Assembly (NCBI GenBank): GCA_029204225.1
Contig: CM055107.1
Coordinates: 29,473,410-29,537,409, forward strand
Length of the DNA stretch: 64,000 nt
Reading direction: 5' to 3'
DNA from: Diphasiastrum complanatum
Taxonomy: Eukaryota > Streptophyta > Lycopodiopsida > Lycopodiales > Lycopodiaceae
Below the pieces are notes generated by a model. The model worked only from the letters and a program-made list of their open reading frames with translations. It was not told the origin of the DNA and ran no database searches. A program made the translations under genes and the position numbers. Positions 21,870-32,567 of the stretch are shown here, piece after piece; positions within the stretch are counted from its first letter, which is position 1; each line of letters starts with the position of its first letter.

Positions 21870-21973
21870 CACTTCATCTCTTGTTTGTCTTGTCTTGTCT
21901 TGTCTTGCTTGGAAATAGAATTTGAAGGTAGGTGAGGAAAATTCCCTACAATTTTGGAGTCATTGCCGGAGAG
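21870..21973 (+). mobile_element. End of a Ty3-gypsy LTR with decayed tRNA-Asp-type PBS
   Basis: The LTR-like sequence ends CCCTACA (about 21947) and is followed by ATTTTGGAGTCATTGCCGG. This closely resembles the ATTTTGGCGCCGTTGCCGG junction known from Athila/Tat-type plant gypsy elements, whose PBS matches tRNA-Asp. The differences are mostly C-to-T/A and G-to-A changes, as expected from methylated-CpG decay. A GTCTT pentanucleotide repeat precedes it. The LTR start and the internal region were not found. Confidence 0.5.
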
Positions 21974-22476
21974 AAATAGCCATTATTTTCATTTTTTTAG
22001 CATGATTGTGATTCTTGGTTGAATGTTAGCTCGCATTTAGACATGATGGTTTTGGCATGGGTACAAGGATTAGAATTATATTTTTTGGTTGTCTAGGGTT
22101 AGATTTTGATGTTTTGAGTGATCTTAGTTGGAATTCTTGCTTGTAATAACTTGTGAATGATGATGATGAAAGGGCATATAGTACATTAGTGGTAACATCC
22201 ACTTGTAAACAAAAAAAAGGTTCACTTTTTCTACAATTTGGAAGAGAAAAAGAGCAAAAACATCAGAACTTAAGAATATAATGCCTCATCTATCTAGTAA
22301 TACAAATTTGACTTTTTGTCAAATCTATAGCATAAATAATCATCAATTGATAAAAAAAACAAGATGTTTTTATGCTTTTTATAACTAAAGTATACACCTT
22401 CTTGATGTGTCTTTTAGACACCTCTCCACATTGTATCTAGAACATTTGTGCTCTTTTTCATAATTCGACATGATTC

Positions 22477-22480
<4 letters not shown>
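21974..22480. other. Spacer, likely gypsy leader remnant
   Basis: No ORF with a domain; it follows the PBS-like site. Confidence 0.3.

Positions 22481-22569
<89 letters not shown>
22481..22569. repeat. (CT)n microsatellite
   Basis: About 44 CT dinucleotides; the 67-codon ORF over it is an artefact. Confidence 0.98.
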
Positions 22570-22571
<2 letters not shown>

Positions 22572-23587
22572 GATGATATCGTGATCATAGGCTAAAAGCA
22601 TGGTTTGGTGGTACAAAAAACAAAACCATTTTTCATAGTACCTTTTGGTAGTACATGTCAATTTTTGGGAATTTTTTTACTCATAATTTGTATTGCTAAT
22701 ACAATACTTATGGTAGTACATTTCACACTTTTTGGAGCTTGATAGGTGCCACAAGTTAATGCAATGAAGGCATCCTTGACATGATGGGCCTAGTAATGAT
22801 GGGCCTACTTTATCTAAATTAAATTTGAAATAATAAATGCTTTGCCCTCAGAATGATTGATTCATTGCTTCGTTGCTTTCTGTTATCAATTCATTGCTAT
22901 CGTTGCTTTTTGCTATCAGTTCATTGCTATCTTGGTTTCTGCTAGATCGGTCTAGAATCAATTGGCTTCCATTGTTGCACACATCAAAAATTCCAATGCG
23001 CATTGGGTGCCTCATACATTCTGAACTTTTGATTGGGTTTACATGCAACCCTTGGACAAAAAAACTCACAAGGTTGCAAAGAGGAAGCAAAACAACCCAG
23101 ACTACCATTGGAAAAGAAGGATCCACGATCTCAAAATCACGAAAACGGGAAATATCTTGCAAAAGTGCAACACATATACATGCATCGAGATATTTTATTG
23201 GATGTGGCTGTTGCTGATAGAACCATACAGTCACATTGTATTCTTGTGTTAACTATTATGTTTGAATTATTATTATGTCATTGTAATGGATAATAATATT
23301 GCATTAATGCCTAGTGCAGATGTCTTTCCTTCAAGTAGCTTCAACTAGCAAAACGTGAAGTGCCGATCACCGTATTTGTTGCCATATTTAAGGCGGTCCC
23401 CTTTAGGAAAACAAACACCATGTGGGCTTGGAAAGCAATAGAATCATCATCGTTGGATAGCATATTTGTTGCATGGGATTCAAAGGAAATGGAGCACAAA
23501 GTAGATTTAATATGGTGTAAGCTCTCTTGCCAAACAATGACTATAAGGTATCATATTTCACATCAGACGTGCTCCTTAAGTTTCATC
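22570..23587. other. Spacer, no gene recognised
   Basis: Several overlapping frames of 70-128 codons at 22848-23293 cover both strands without a domain, and all look like chance. Confidence 0.4.
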
Positions 23588-24284
23588 TGTGAAAGTACTA
23601 TACTTTAGGACCATAAATGGATCTACAAAAGATCCACAAGAGTGATTGGATGCTTGCTTAACAATCTATCAAGAAACTAGACACAAAAAAGTTGATCTAG
23701 ATTGGCAATTTGACAAACAACAAGCATTAACAATCAAAAGCATTGATCAACATTGAAATTTGAGCCCACACATGTGTACTACCGGCTTTAGTATGGATTT
23801 CAAGCTGAGAAACAAGTAGAAATTGATTTGGTTTCATTTGGATCACAAAAACTCAATGTACATAGTGGAGTAGCTTGAGATTGCCAATGGAGCTCCAAAG
23901 ATTTTCTATCTTCTCACTATGGGAGCATGGAATACATAGCAAAGTTGACTTCTTTTGTGAAGTTAGGTGGATTTCCAGCATGTAATAAGGAACTTAGACT
24001 TTTTGCCCTAAAATGAAACCCTAGTCTATTTCCTAGAGTCATCCTTGGTAGATAGCTAGTTGGTCAATTTTCACCTTAAATCTAGGATTTAGGTCCTATA
24101 AACTAGGAATCACTACCAAAATGACATGACCAACCCTATGTACTTGACCTAACCTACATTATGAGTGGATTTTCACATGGCATATTGGGCTCACATGTGT
24201 GGAATCCACTTATGTACAAAATCTACATTATTTTACATGGTTTTTGATTAAGCTAGATTTGCCAATTTTTGGCAATTCTTCACA
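23588..24284 (-). mobile_element. 3' LTR of a minus-strand copia element
   Basis: On the minus strand it starts TGTGAAGAATTGCC right after a polypurine tract TTTAGGAGGAG (24285-24295) and ends GTACTTTCACA, about 697 bp. It is homologous to the plus-strand LTR at 48610-49239 (shared start, GGCAAATCTAGC and a GATCCATTTATGGTCCT block near the end). The tract and first bases also match those of the complete element at 27191-32476. Confidence 0.8.
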
Positions 24285-24493
24285 CTCCTCCTAAATTTAG
24301 CTTGATCTATCTAAACTCTCTTGCTAGATGAATGAATGCTTTTAGAAATGTCCATAAAATCCAGCTACAAACAAGAAACGTTTGAGACTCCAATAGAGAA
24401 TGATGTCCATGAAGGATCTTTCACCACCTCTTAAAGGATCCCTTACAAGATGTTCCATAAATATGTCTATATATATGTAGCACACTTCAAAAA

Positions 24494-25916
24494 CTATAAA
24501 TCATGCCAAGCCATGGATTCCAAGGCATTTTTTGCACTTGAAGATACATCAATTAAACTATTAAGTGCATACATAATGTTGCCAAAGACAACTTGCCTTG
24601 CTTGATCCATATGATTGAGCCTTGATGGCTCCATCTTGATACTCATGGTTCTTCTTGGAGTCCTCGGGTCTTGAGCTTGCTCCTCCACTTGACTGGACTC
24701 CAAACCATCAATGAATTGAATAAGGTGTTGATCCAAAGGTTCTTCTTCAAGTTTACAAATCTTCCACTCTTGAAAGATCACATTTCCACCATTGAGAAAT
24801 TATTTGGTGAAAAACAAGTAGATTCTACAATCTCTTTGAAGAGCAAAACACTACCATTATTCCTATCATTGAAATAGGATAATATTCGGTCCTTGCATTG
24901 GCATGATCATGCTCAAAGCATGTGGACCAAAATATTTTCAATACAAATGATGTTTCATCTTTTATGACACTATTCAAACTATTACAAAAATAGTTATCCA
25001 ATGAAATTGCTTTATCAACAACAAATGGATATTTGAAAGCATCAGTTTTCATTGTCTTGTCATACAAAAAAGTACTAAGAATCATAGACCTTAGATGGTG
25101 CCAAAACCATCTATCCTACACTCTTCATCATTTGCAGTAAAGAAAAACTTTCTAGCATCATCGAATGAGTGTAAGGTTGAGAAAAAGTCCTTTTCACAAG
25201 ACATGTGGGAGCTAGCCCCACTGTCAATCCACCAATTGTCTCTTGAATTGCTATTGCTTGTTGGTGAGGATATAGGTATCAAGAATACTTCTACTTCATC
25301 TTCCTCCTCCTCCTTTGCAAGGTTTCCTTGTTTTTCCTCCTCCACTTGTGCTCTTAGCCTCTTGTAGCATTCAGATGATAATGCCCCTTCTTTTTACAAA
25401 AGAAGCATTTCTTCTTTGACTTGTCCTTTGAGCTTGATGCATCATCCTCTTCTTTGGCCTCCTTTGGATGCTTCTTCTTTCCATTGGTCTTCTTTTTTAT
25501 CTTGAATGAGAAATTGGCTTTCTCATCACCATCCTGCAAAGACAAGAATCTCATCCTAGATTTTGCATGGAGCATCCTACACTCTTCAGCCACTAATACA
25601 ATGTGAAGTTTTTGTATAGTTGGCAAAGTGTCTTGGATGGCAAAACATTGGACCAAATTTGCAAAGTTATCTCCTAGACCATTAAGAACAATTTGTACAA
25701 GCTCTCCATCATGAATTTTCTCTCCAATGGAAGCCAACTCCCTATTTAGAGACATGATTCTGAGTACATAATCATGTGCACTCTCCTCACTACTTTTCAT
25801 GCTTTGCAAAATCTGATTTCTAAGCATGAGAACACTAGAAGTGTTACTAGATTCATAGATTGAATTTAAAGACTCCCATAACTCTTTAGCACTTGGGCCC
25901 AAACTTAAGGGCAGAG
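24494..25916 (-). pseudogene. Ty1-copia gag and protease remnant
   Basis: The 25902-25354 ORF is the C-terminal two thirds of a UBN2-type copia gag (KELWESLNSIYESSNTSSV, YVLRIMSLNRELASIGE, IVLNGLGDNFANLVQ). It ends in a lysine-rich linker and a zinc knuckle CFFCKKKGHYHLN whose final Cys is missing. After a frameshift, 25345-25091 carries the aspartic protease site WWIDSGASSHM. Further left only fragments of the polyprotein are readable (24825-25085, 24494-24781). Gag packages the RNA and the protease cleaves the polyprotein. The start of gag, integrase, RT and RNase H are missing, so the copy is dead. It reads toward the LTR at 23588-24284, its probable 3' LTR. Confidence 0.85.
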
Positions 25917-26407
25917 CCCCAAATTTGGTTTTAACTCACTAAAGTGGCCTTCGGTGAATAAAGTTGTCATTCAACTCATTTTTAAGACGAACTGGCACCT
26001 CCTAGCCCTGACAAACCCGAGAACTAGGGGCATTGAGCCTCTTAAATAATTATAAGTCCAACATAAATTAATAAATAGATAGAATGTCAATAAAAGTACA
26101 ACCGGCCATAATGGGCCATTTACGCGTTAGTTTTAATCAGTTTTGCATTGGCATAATAGTGTGCGGCGATGATTTTCTGTCAAAAATAACTTGAAAAAGA
26201 GGCATTTTTCCCCGCAAATAGTGGTGACCTTCACAGGTAAAGAATGGTCCCCATTCTTCGAACTCAGCATTTCTGGTTACACAAAGACCAATGGACCAGC
26301 CAATAGCATCCTAGGCTACCCAAAAGCCATACATCAACATGTCTTCAAGATGAGCAGCAACACATTTACCCCCTGGACCAGCCAATAGCATCCTAGGCCG
26401 ACCCAAA
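25917..26407. other. Spacer with a 25-bp direct repeat
   Basis: The block TGGACCAGCCAATAGCATCC plus the next five bases occurs at 26292-26316 and 26374-26398. No gene. Confidence 0.6.
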
Positions 26408-26700
26408 TGTTAGATTTCTTATGCTCAACCTTAATGAAAAAATTGTTCAAGTAATGAGCATCTCTAAAACCGAATGTTGACTACATGTTTTTGGACCTTC
26501 ACATTTTTCCCTTTGAGATTTTTTTATGCCTTACCCATTTTTGAGGCACTTTCATCTTTTTCGCCTTTTTTGCACTTTCATGAAAATTGCGATATAGTGT
26601 GTTGAGAGAAAAATATCTCATGCCTTAGTTGCCATTTACTCTAGTTTTGCATCTATACAAAAGTTGGTAACAGCCCTTAGGATATTTGTTTCTCAAGCTA
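26408..26700 (+). mobile_element. Plus-strand LTR fragment, inverted partner of 32482-32556
   Basis: Starts TGTTAGATTTCTTATGC and is homologous for about 180-200 bp to the minus-strand LTR that starts at 32556 and continues (after removal of the nested element) below 27190. The two therefore form an inverted pair. No PBS or coding part follows it. Confidence 0.65.
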
Positions 26701-26759
26701 TTTTAGGGTTGATGATAAGTTGCGATGTCGGTCTGCCAATGTAGCAAAAACGCAAAAAA

Positions 26760-26990
26760 CCCGAAAAACCCGAAGGTGCTCGTTAGACTGAAGGTATGCA
26801 AATCCTGAAGGTGCCCTTAGACTTAAGGTGTGTAAATCCTTAAGGTGCCCTTAGATTTAAGACAGCAAGAAGCCGAAAAAGGAGAAAAAGCCAAAACAGT
26901 GCCTTACACTGAAGGCAGCGAGGAAGGTGAAGGTGCCTTAGACTAAAGGCAGCGAAGAAAACCAAAAAAGGTGAAGGTGCCCAAAAAGTG
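26760..26990. repeat. Degenerate GAAGGTGCC minisatellite
   Basis: Several imperfect units of about 40 bp containing GAAGGTGCC(C)TTAGACT and AAGGCAGCGA. It lies inside the old minus-strand LTR. Confidence 0.6.
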
Positions 26991-27190
26991 ATTTTAAGGC
27001 ATTTTGGGTGCTTTGTCGCATTTTTCACAAAGAGGTGAAAAAGACAAAGGTGGTCCAAAAATGGTTTCTAAGTCATTCTGGCTAGTGTGTCGAATTTTTT
27101 GTGTAGGCACAAGAAAGGGCAAAGAAGGCGGAAAAAGCAAAAAGTGCCTTAAATCGTTTTAAGACAAGGAAAAAATGCGAAGGTCCAAAA

Positions 27191-27927
27191 TGTGAAGAAT
27201 TGAAAAAGATTATCTATGTTAGATATAGGGGTCTTATGTTTTTTACATCAAGCATCTAGGTGTAGGATGTTGATAGGAATAAATTTGGCATAGATGGCAA
27301 ATTATGCATTTCCACTTGTAATGTCACTATTGAGCCAAAATAGAGTAAGAGGCTAAACACTTGCCAATTAGAGTGTAGACAAGTGTAAAGTTTTTGTTTG
27401 ATGAATTCCAAGAGGTCCAATAGGATTTAGAGGTGGAACCTTGTGAGGTCCAATAGGAAATTGAGGTGTGCTTGAATATAGTCCAATAGAATTAAGAGGT
27501 GCATGGATCAATGATCCAATAGGATCAAGAGGTGACAAAATATGGTCCAATCATAGTTAAGCATATTGGTAGCTCGTGGACCTACTAGTATCATTGTACT
27601 CCTTATTTTGAAGCCAATTGATTTGGTGATTTCATGGATTTTGTGAGTTATTGGATTTCTAGCTTTCTCTCTCTACTCGAGAGCTCATGATGCATTTTCT
27701 CTCTCTACCCGAGGAGAGCAGCTTGTTTTTACTTAGATTATGTTTTGAATACTTCCCACACGTGTGAGTGAGAGTTGGAAGTGATTGAATGCATGTAGTA
27801 GTGTGTTTTTGCCATAGGATTCAAGATTGATCTTGAATCTCAATCTAGTCTTGATCTTGGTGCATCTACACACCTTAGGAGATCACAAGTACATGTAGTG
27901 GACAGTCTACACGTGTGAAATTCAACA
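27191..27927 (+). repeat. 5' LTR of element A
   Basis: 737 bp, TGTGAAG...TTCAACA. Contains two CTCTCTCTAC blocks, a CCACACGTGTGAG motif and a second ACACGTGTGAAA close to its end. Directly followed by the PBS. Confidence 0.95.
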
Positions 27928-27940
27928 TGGTATCAGAGCC
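27928..27940 (+). other. Primer-binding site of element A
   Basis: TGGTATCAGAGCC, a perfect match to the initiator-Met tRNA type, with no spacer after the LTR. Confidence 0.95.
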
Positions 27941-28684
27941 TACCTAAGGCTACCATGCATTTTGATCCATCTAAGTGAAAAAAATTTCATCAATCTTGAG
28001 CTAGAAGTTGTCAAGGCCCATTTTCCTAGCTATCTTGTTCAATCTTGGATCAAAAGAGATCAAAAGGACATTGATTGGGTCTGACCTGGTACTGTACGAA
28101 ATCAAGGGCTCAGACACGTGTGAGGAACATCCAATTTCAGTTTGGAAGTTCTCTCTCATGTTTGATCCATTTATCTTGCTTGATAGCTTGTTTTGAAGCT
28201 ATTTTTGTCTAGTTTCTGTTGCAATCAGTTTCATTCCATTTGGTTGAGCCAATCAAAAGTTATAAGCTTTTAAAGAGGGTTAGGTAGGGCACCTAGACCT
28301 GGGTGGACACATTTGGTTTGGTCAAGAGATTGCTTGGTTGATCCAAAATCACAGTTGTATGCTTGCCATTCTCATCTATATGTGATCTAGGCACTGTTTT
28401 GAGATCTTAGCCATTTTGTTTCATGCAATATCATTGTATTTGAGTCAAATTTGGTTTCTTAGTGTATTTCACACGTGCTAAGAGTGTTAGATCCTAACTT
28501 TGCCTATACTCCATCATTTGATTTGAAATAGATCTTGTTTTAGAGAGATTTGAGTAGCTAGTGAGAATCAATTCACAAATTGTTGTAAGATCTTTCATAG
28601 GAGGAGATAGTACTCAATTATTGGATCCTATTGAAAGTGTGTAACAACATTTATTGTTCACCATTTGAGTTTTCTTCACTTCAA
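27941..28684 (+). other. Untranslated leader of element A
   Basis: About 740 bases between PBS and gag ATG; short ORFs only. A packaging signal would be expected here but cannot be recognised. Confidence 0.6.
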
Positions 28685-29248
28685 ATGTCTTCAATGGGTT
28701 CATCCTTGTTGGAACCAAGTGAAAGATTGACCACTTCAAATTATTCAATTTGGAAAATGAGGATGGAGTCCATCTTGATCCTTCAAGACGTGATGGACAT
28801 AGTTCTTGGCCTTGAAGAAGAACCACAAGTTCTTCAAGAGGTTCAAAAATACAAAAAGAGAGCTAGGATGGCTCTCCACTACATTAAGATGAATGTCTCT
28901 AATGAGATATTGAGGGAGATAGGTACTTGTACAACAGCCAAAGAAGCTTGGGATTGTCTCAAGACTATCTACGAGGCTAAGAATACCTCTAGGCTTCTCA
29001 CTCTTAAGAATCAAATCTTTCAAAGTAGCCAAAAGAGTGATGAGAGTGCATCTAGTTATGTTTTGAGAGTAAAAGATATTCATAGAGAGCTTGCTTGCAT
29101 TGGTGATTCCATCAATCAAAATGAGCTAGTTCAAGTCATTCTCAATGGCTTGAGAAGTGAATTTGATAACCTTGTCCAATCCTATGCCATTAAGGAGGAG
29201 CTACCAAGTTTGGAGGCTCTCCAAAGTGTGCTAATTTCAGAAGAATAA
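28685..29248 (+). pseudogene. Copia gag (UBN2 type) of element A, ends at an in-frame TAA
   Basis: The ATG at 28685 (MSSMGSSLLEPSERLT) gives a gag of the UBN2/Retrotran_gag type: NYSIWKMRMESIL, EAWDCLKTIYEAKNTSRL, SYVLRVKDIHRELACIGD, LVQVILNGLRSEFDNLVQ. A more upstream ATG at 28631 is in frame but adds a segment that other gags lack. Gag forms the particle. The frame is stopped by TAA at 29246-29248 (LISEE-stop-RQEY), and the same frame continues open beyond, so this is a nonsense change inside one gag-pol ORF rather than the natural end of gag. Confidence 0.9.
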
Positions 29249-30853
29249 AGACAAGAGTACAAGCTCTTGAGGATGGACAAGCTTTCTCTCACTCATAATG
29301 ATGGCAAAGCTCTCTTTGCCAAGGATAAGCACAAAGGGAGGAGCAAGAACCAACATCAACAATCCTCAAGCAAGGACAAATTCAAATCCAAAGACAAAGA
29401 TGAGGAGGAAGATGATTCCTCTAATGCTTCATCATCCAAGCTCAAGAAGAAGAAGATCAAGTGCTTTTATTGTGGCAAGAAAGGTCATTATGCCACCAAT
29501 TGCTTCAAAAAGAAGAATCAACTCAAGCAAGCCAATATTACCAATGAGAAGGAAGACACTATTGCAAGTGATGGAGAGGGATCTCTTATGGTCTCTAGTT
29601 TCCCATCTACTCCTTTCAAGAAGGACGGCCTATGGTATATTGATAGTGGAGCCTCTTCACATATGTGTAGCTCCAAGGACTCTTTCTCTTCTATTGCACC
29701 TTATGATGGAGTCAAGAAATCAATATACACTGCAAATGATTTTGAATGTCCTATTGAAGGCATAGGGAACATTCCCTTGAAGCTTGCATCCTCTAAAGTT
29801 CTTTCTCTCTCTAGAGTTCTTTATGTACCTAAGCTTACCAAGAATCTTATTAGTGCTGGCCAATTTCTTGATAATGGCCTTGATGTAAAATTCAATGTTG
29901 ATACTTGCACTATCAAGAAGAATGATGAGATACTTGCATTAGGATCTAGATTTGGTGGCATCTATAAACTAGATCCAAATGAGTATGTGAATGCTTGTAA
30001 TGTTGCTCTTGTGAACAAGCTCTCTATGGAGGAATTATGGCATAGGAGGTTGGGACATCCCAACTACAAATCCATGCTCTCTATGATCAAAGAATCCAAA
30101 GCTATTGGCTTGCCAAAGTCATTTTCCAAGAAGATCAAGCCTTGTGAGGCTTGTGCTATTGCTAAATCTCACAAAAAGCCATTTACAAGATCTTCTATCA
30201 AAAGCAAGCATCCTTTGGAGTTAATCCACTCGGATGTGCATTTCTCATCAACTACAAGCAAGGGAGGAGCCACTTGTTTTGTTACTTTCATTGATGATTA
30301 CACAAGATTCACTTGGATATATCTTCTTGCTTCAAAATCTATGGTGTTTGATCATTTCCTTATTTTCAAAGCTTATGTAGAGAAGCAATTCTCATTCAAG
30401 ATTAAAGCTCTTAGAAGTGATGGAGGTGGTGAATATATCTCCAATAAATTTCAAGATTTTTGTGAGCTTGAAGGCATTAAAAGAGAGTTTTCTTGTGCCT
30501 ACTCTCCATCTCAAAATGGAGTGGCCGAGAGAAAGAATAGATCTCTATGTGAATGTGCAAAATCTATGAGAATTGAGGCATCTTTGCCCAAAGATTTTTG
30601 GGGAGAAGTCGTTAATTGTGCAAATTATGTTTGCAATAGGCTCCACCATATGGCTCTTGGAGGAAAGTCACCATATGAAATCTTATTTTTGAAGAAGCCT
30701 AAGGTTGATCACCTTAGAGTTTTTGGATGCTTATGCTTTGTCCATATTCCCTTGGAAACAAGGAAGAAGGAAGATCCTAGTGCATGCAAAGGGATCATGG
30801 TTGGATACTCATCCACCAAGAAGGACTATAGAGTCTTTATACTCTCTACTTCT
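29249..30853 (+). pseudogene. Copia pol of element A: zinc knuckle, protease, integrase
   Basis: Continues the gag frame. In order: a lysine/serine-rich linker, zinc knuckle CFYCGKKGHYATNC (29462-29503), protease active site WYIDSGASSHM (Asp at 29642), and the integrase zinc domain LWHRRLGHPNY...CEACAIAK. Then comes the integrase core with HSDVH (first Asp), FVTFIDDYTRFTW, ALRSDGGGEY (second Asp) and NGVAERKNR (Glu), so the DDE triad is complete. The frame runs on to DYRVFILSTS and stops with TAA at 30854-30856 just before the VIESRDVVFHED block, which should be continuous; another TGA follows at 30905. Protease and integrase look otherwise sound. Confidence 0.92.
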
Positions 30854-30856
30854 TAA

Positions 30857-31187
30857 GTTATTGAAAGTAGAGATGTTGTCTTTCATGAAGATCAACTCAT
30901 CATTTGAAGAGGCCGAGATCAAGAAATCTATGGATGCATCATCAATTATTGATTTTGAAGACAATCATGATGTGATGGGGTCGAGATTTGAAGAAGACTC
31001 TCCTCGGATTTTTTCACCAAGAAGATCCATGAGAGATAGATCCGAGCCTAAGAGGCATATGTTGACAAAGGCAAACAAGTGGATCTTGATTCCACTAATT
31101 ATGTTTTTTATGTCTCTCATGAAGAGCCAAAGAATGTACAAGAGGCACTCAATACCAAGGAGTGGTATGATGCCATGAAGCAAGAGT
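30857..31187 (+). pseudogene. Integrase-RT linker and first residues of RT, element A
   Basis: Readable in pieces with stops and one frameshift: VIESRDVVFHED, a serine- and arginine-rich linker (SPRRSMRDRS), then about 31110-31200 the RT entry block EEPKNVQEALNTKEWYDAMK, after which RT homology ends abruptly in QEYDALL. The next readable domain is RNase H, so the catalytic part of RT is absent. Confidence 0.85.
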
Positions 31188-31721
31188 ATGATGCATTATT
31201 ATGGTCTACTCTATAAAAGTGAAGATCTATCCATTATTGGCTACTCGGATTCGGACTTTGCAAGTGACAAGATGGATCGAAAGTCTATTAGTGCCTACAC
31301 TATCTTTCTTGGAGGCAATCTAATATCTTGGCTTTCCAAAAAGCAAGATACTATATCTCTCTCTTCATGTGAGGCCGAGTACAAAGCACTCACTACAACT
31401 ACCAAAGAAGTGCTTTGGATCAAGAGGTTATTAATGGAACTAAAGTGCATCAAGGAGGATGATCTACCAATGATCAAGTGTGATAATATCTCGGCCCAAG
31501 CTCTTGCCAATAATCCCATATTTCATGCAAGAAGCAAGCACATAGAAGTGGCACACCATTTTGTGAGAGAAAAGCTTATTGGAGGAGAAATCTATTTGGA
31601 GCATGTCAACTCGTCCTCTTGTATTGCCGATCTACTCACCAAGCCTTTGAGCAAAAGTGCTTTCATCAAGCATAGATCTAATCTTGGAGTTATATCAAGA
31701 TCAATGCTCAAATCTTCATAG
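31188..31721 (+). pseudogene. Copia RNase H of element A
   Basis: Open for 177 codons. YGLLYKSEDLSIIGYSDSDF (first catalytic Asp), RKSISAYTIFLGGNLISW, SLSSCEAEYKALTTTTKE (Glu), IKCDNISAQALANNP (Asp), HARSKHIEVAHHFVRE and SCIADLLTKPL, the usual copia C-terminus. The domain looks complete. Its beginning is fused directly to the RT entry block, so the codons for fingers, palm (YVDD) and thumb are missing. Confidence 0.92.
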
Positions 31722-31729
31722 ATAATTTT

Positions 31730-31739
31730 TTAGGAGGAG
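31730..31739 (+). other. Polypurine tract of element A
   Basis: TTAGGAGGAG immediately before the 3' LTR start; the same tract is used by the copia LTRs at 24284 and 32556 (minus strand). Confidence 0.85.
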
Positions 31740-32476
31740 TGTGAAGAATTGAAAAAGATTATCTATGTTAGATATAGGGGTCTTATGTTTTTTACATCAA
31801 GCATCTAGGTGTAGGATGTTGATAGGAATAAATTTGGCATAGATGGCAAATTATGCATTTCCACTTGTAATGTAACTATTGAGCCAAAATAGAGTAAGAG
31901 GCTAAACACTTGCCAATTAGAGTGTAGAAAAGTGTAAAGTTTTTGTTTGATGAATTCCAAGAGGTCCAATAGGATTTAGAGGTGGAACCTTGTGAGGTCC
32001 AATAGGAAATTGAGGTGTGCTTGAATATAGTCCAATAGAATTAAGAGGTGCATGGATCAATGATCCAATAGGATCAAGAGGTGACAAAATATGGTCCAAT
32101 CATAGTTAAGCATAGTGGTAGCTCGTGGACCTACTAGTATCATTGTACTCCTCATTTTGAAGCCAATTGATTTGGTGATTTCATGGATTTTGTGAGTTAT
32201 TGGATTTCTAGCTTTCTCTCTCTACCCAAGAGCTCATGATGTATTTTCTCTCTCTACCCGAGGAGAGCAGCTTGTTTTTACTTAGATTATGTTTTGAATA
32301 CTTCCCACACGTGTGAGTGAGAGTTGGAAGTGATTGAATGCATGTAGTAGTGTGTTTTTGCCATAGGATTCAAGATTGATCTTGAATCTCAATCTAGTCT
32401 TGATCTTGGTGCATCTACACACCTTAGGAGATCACAAGTACATGTAGTGGACAGTCCACACGTGTGAAATTCAACA
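31740..32476 (+). repeat. 3' LTR of element A
   Basis: 737 bp, same ends as the 5' LTR, 8 substitutions counted by eye and no indels; followed by the target duplicate CAAAA. Confidence 0.95.
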
Positions 32477-32481
32477 CAAAA

Positions 32482-32556
32482 TCATGTTGTCGACCTTCTG
32501 TTTTCAAGATGCTCATTACTTAATGATTTTTAAGACTAAGCATAAGAAATCTAACA
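32482..32556 (-). mobile_element. Start of an old minus-strand copia 3' LTR, split by element A
   Basis: On the minus strand the LTR begins TGTTAGATTTCTTATGC at 32556, right after a polypurine tract TAAGGAGGAG (32557-32567). It reads down to 32482 and, once element A and one target copy are removed, continues at 27190 with TTTTGGACCTTCGC. The plus-strand copy at 26408 has the same text uninterrupted (ACATGTTTTTGGACCTTC), which confirms the split. Confidence 0.8.
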
Positions 32557-32567
32557 CTCCTCCTTAA

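Larger units (their letters stand above)
27191..32476 (+). mobile_element. Structurally complete Ty1-copia element lacking the RT core (element A)
   Basis: Bounded by two 737-bp LTRs and the 5-bp target duplication CAAAA (27186-27190 and 32477-32481). It contains a PBS, gag, protease, integrase, a fragment of RT, RNase H and a polypurine tract, in copia order (PR-IN-RT-RH). By hand alignment the LTRs differ at 8 of 737 positions (about 1.1 percent), with no indel, so the insertion is young compared with its surroundings. The RT catalytic core is deleted and gag-pol has several stops. The element inserted into the LTR of an older minus-strand copia. Confidence 0.95.

Noticed and set aside
22458-22661. 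Arg-Glu repeat ORF
   Set aside because: It is the translation of the CT microsatellite.
22848-23293. Four overlapping ORFs up to 128 codons
   Set aside because: They occupy several frames and both strands with no known motif, as expected by chance.
27368-32099. Identical 60-codon ORFs at 27368 and 31917 as a gene pair
   Set aside because: They are antisense ORFs in the two LTRs of the same element.
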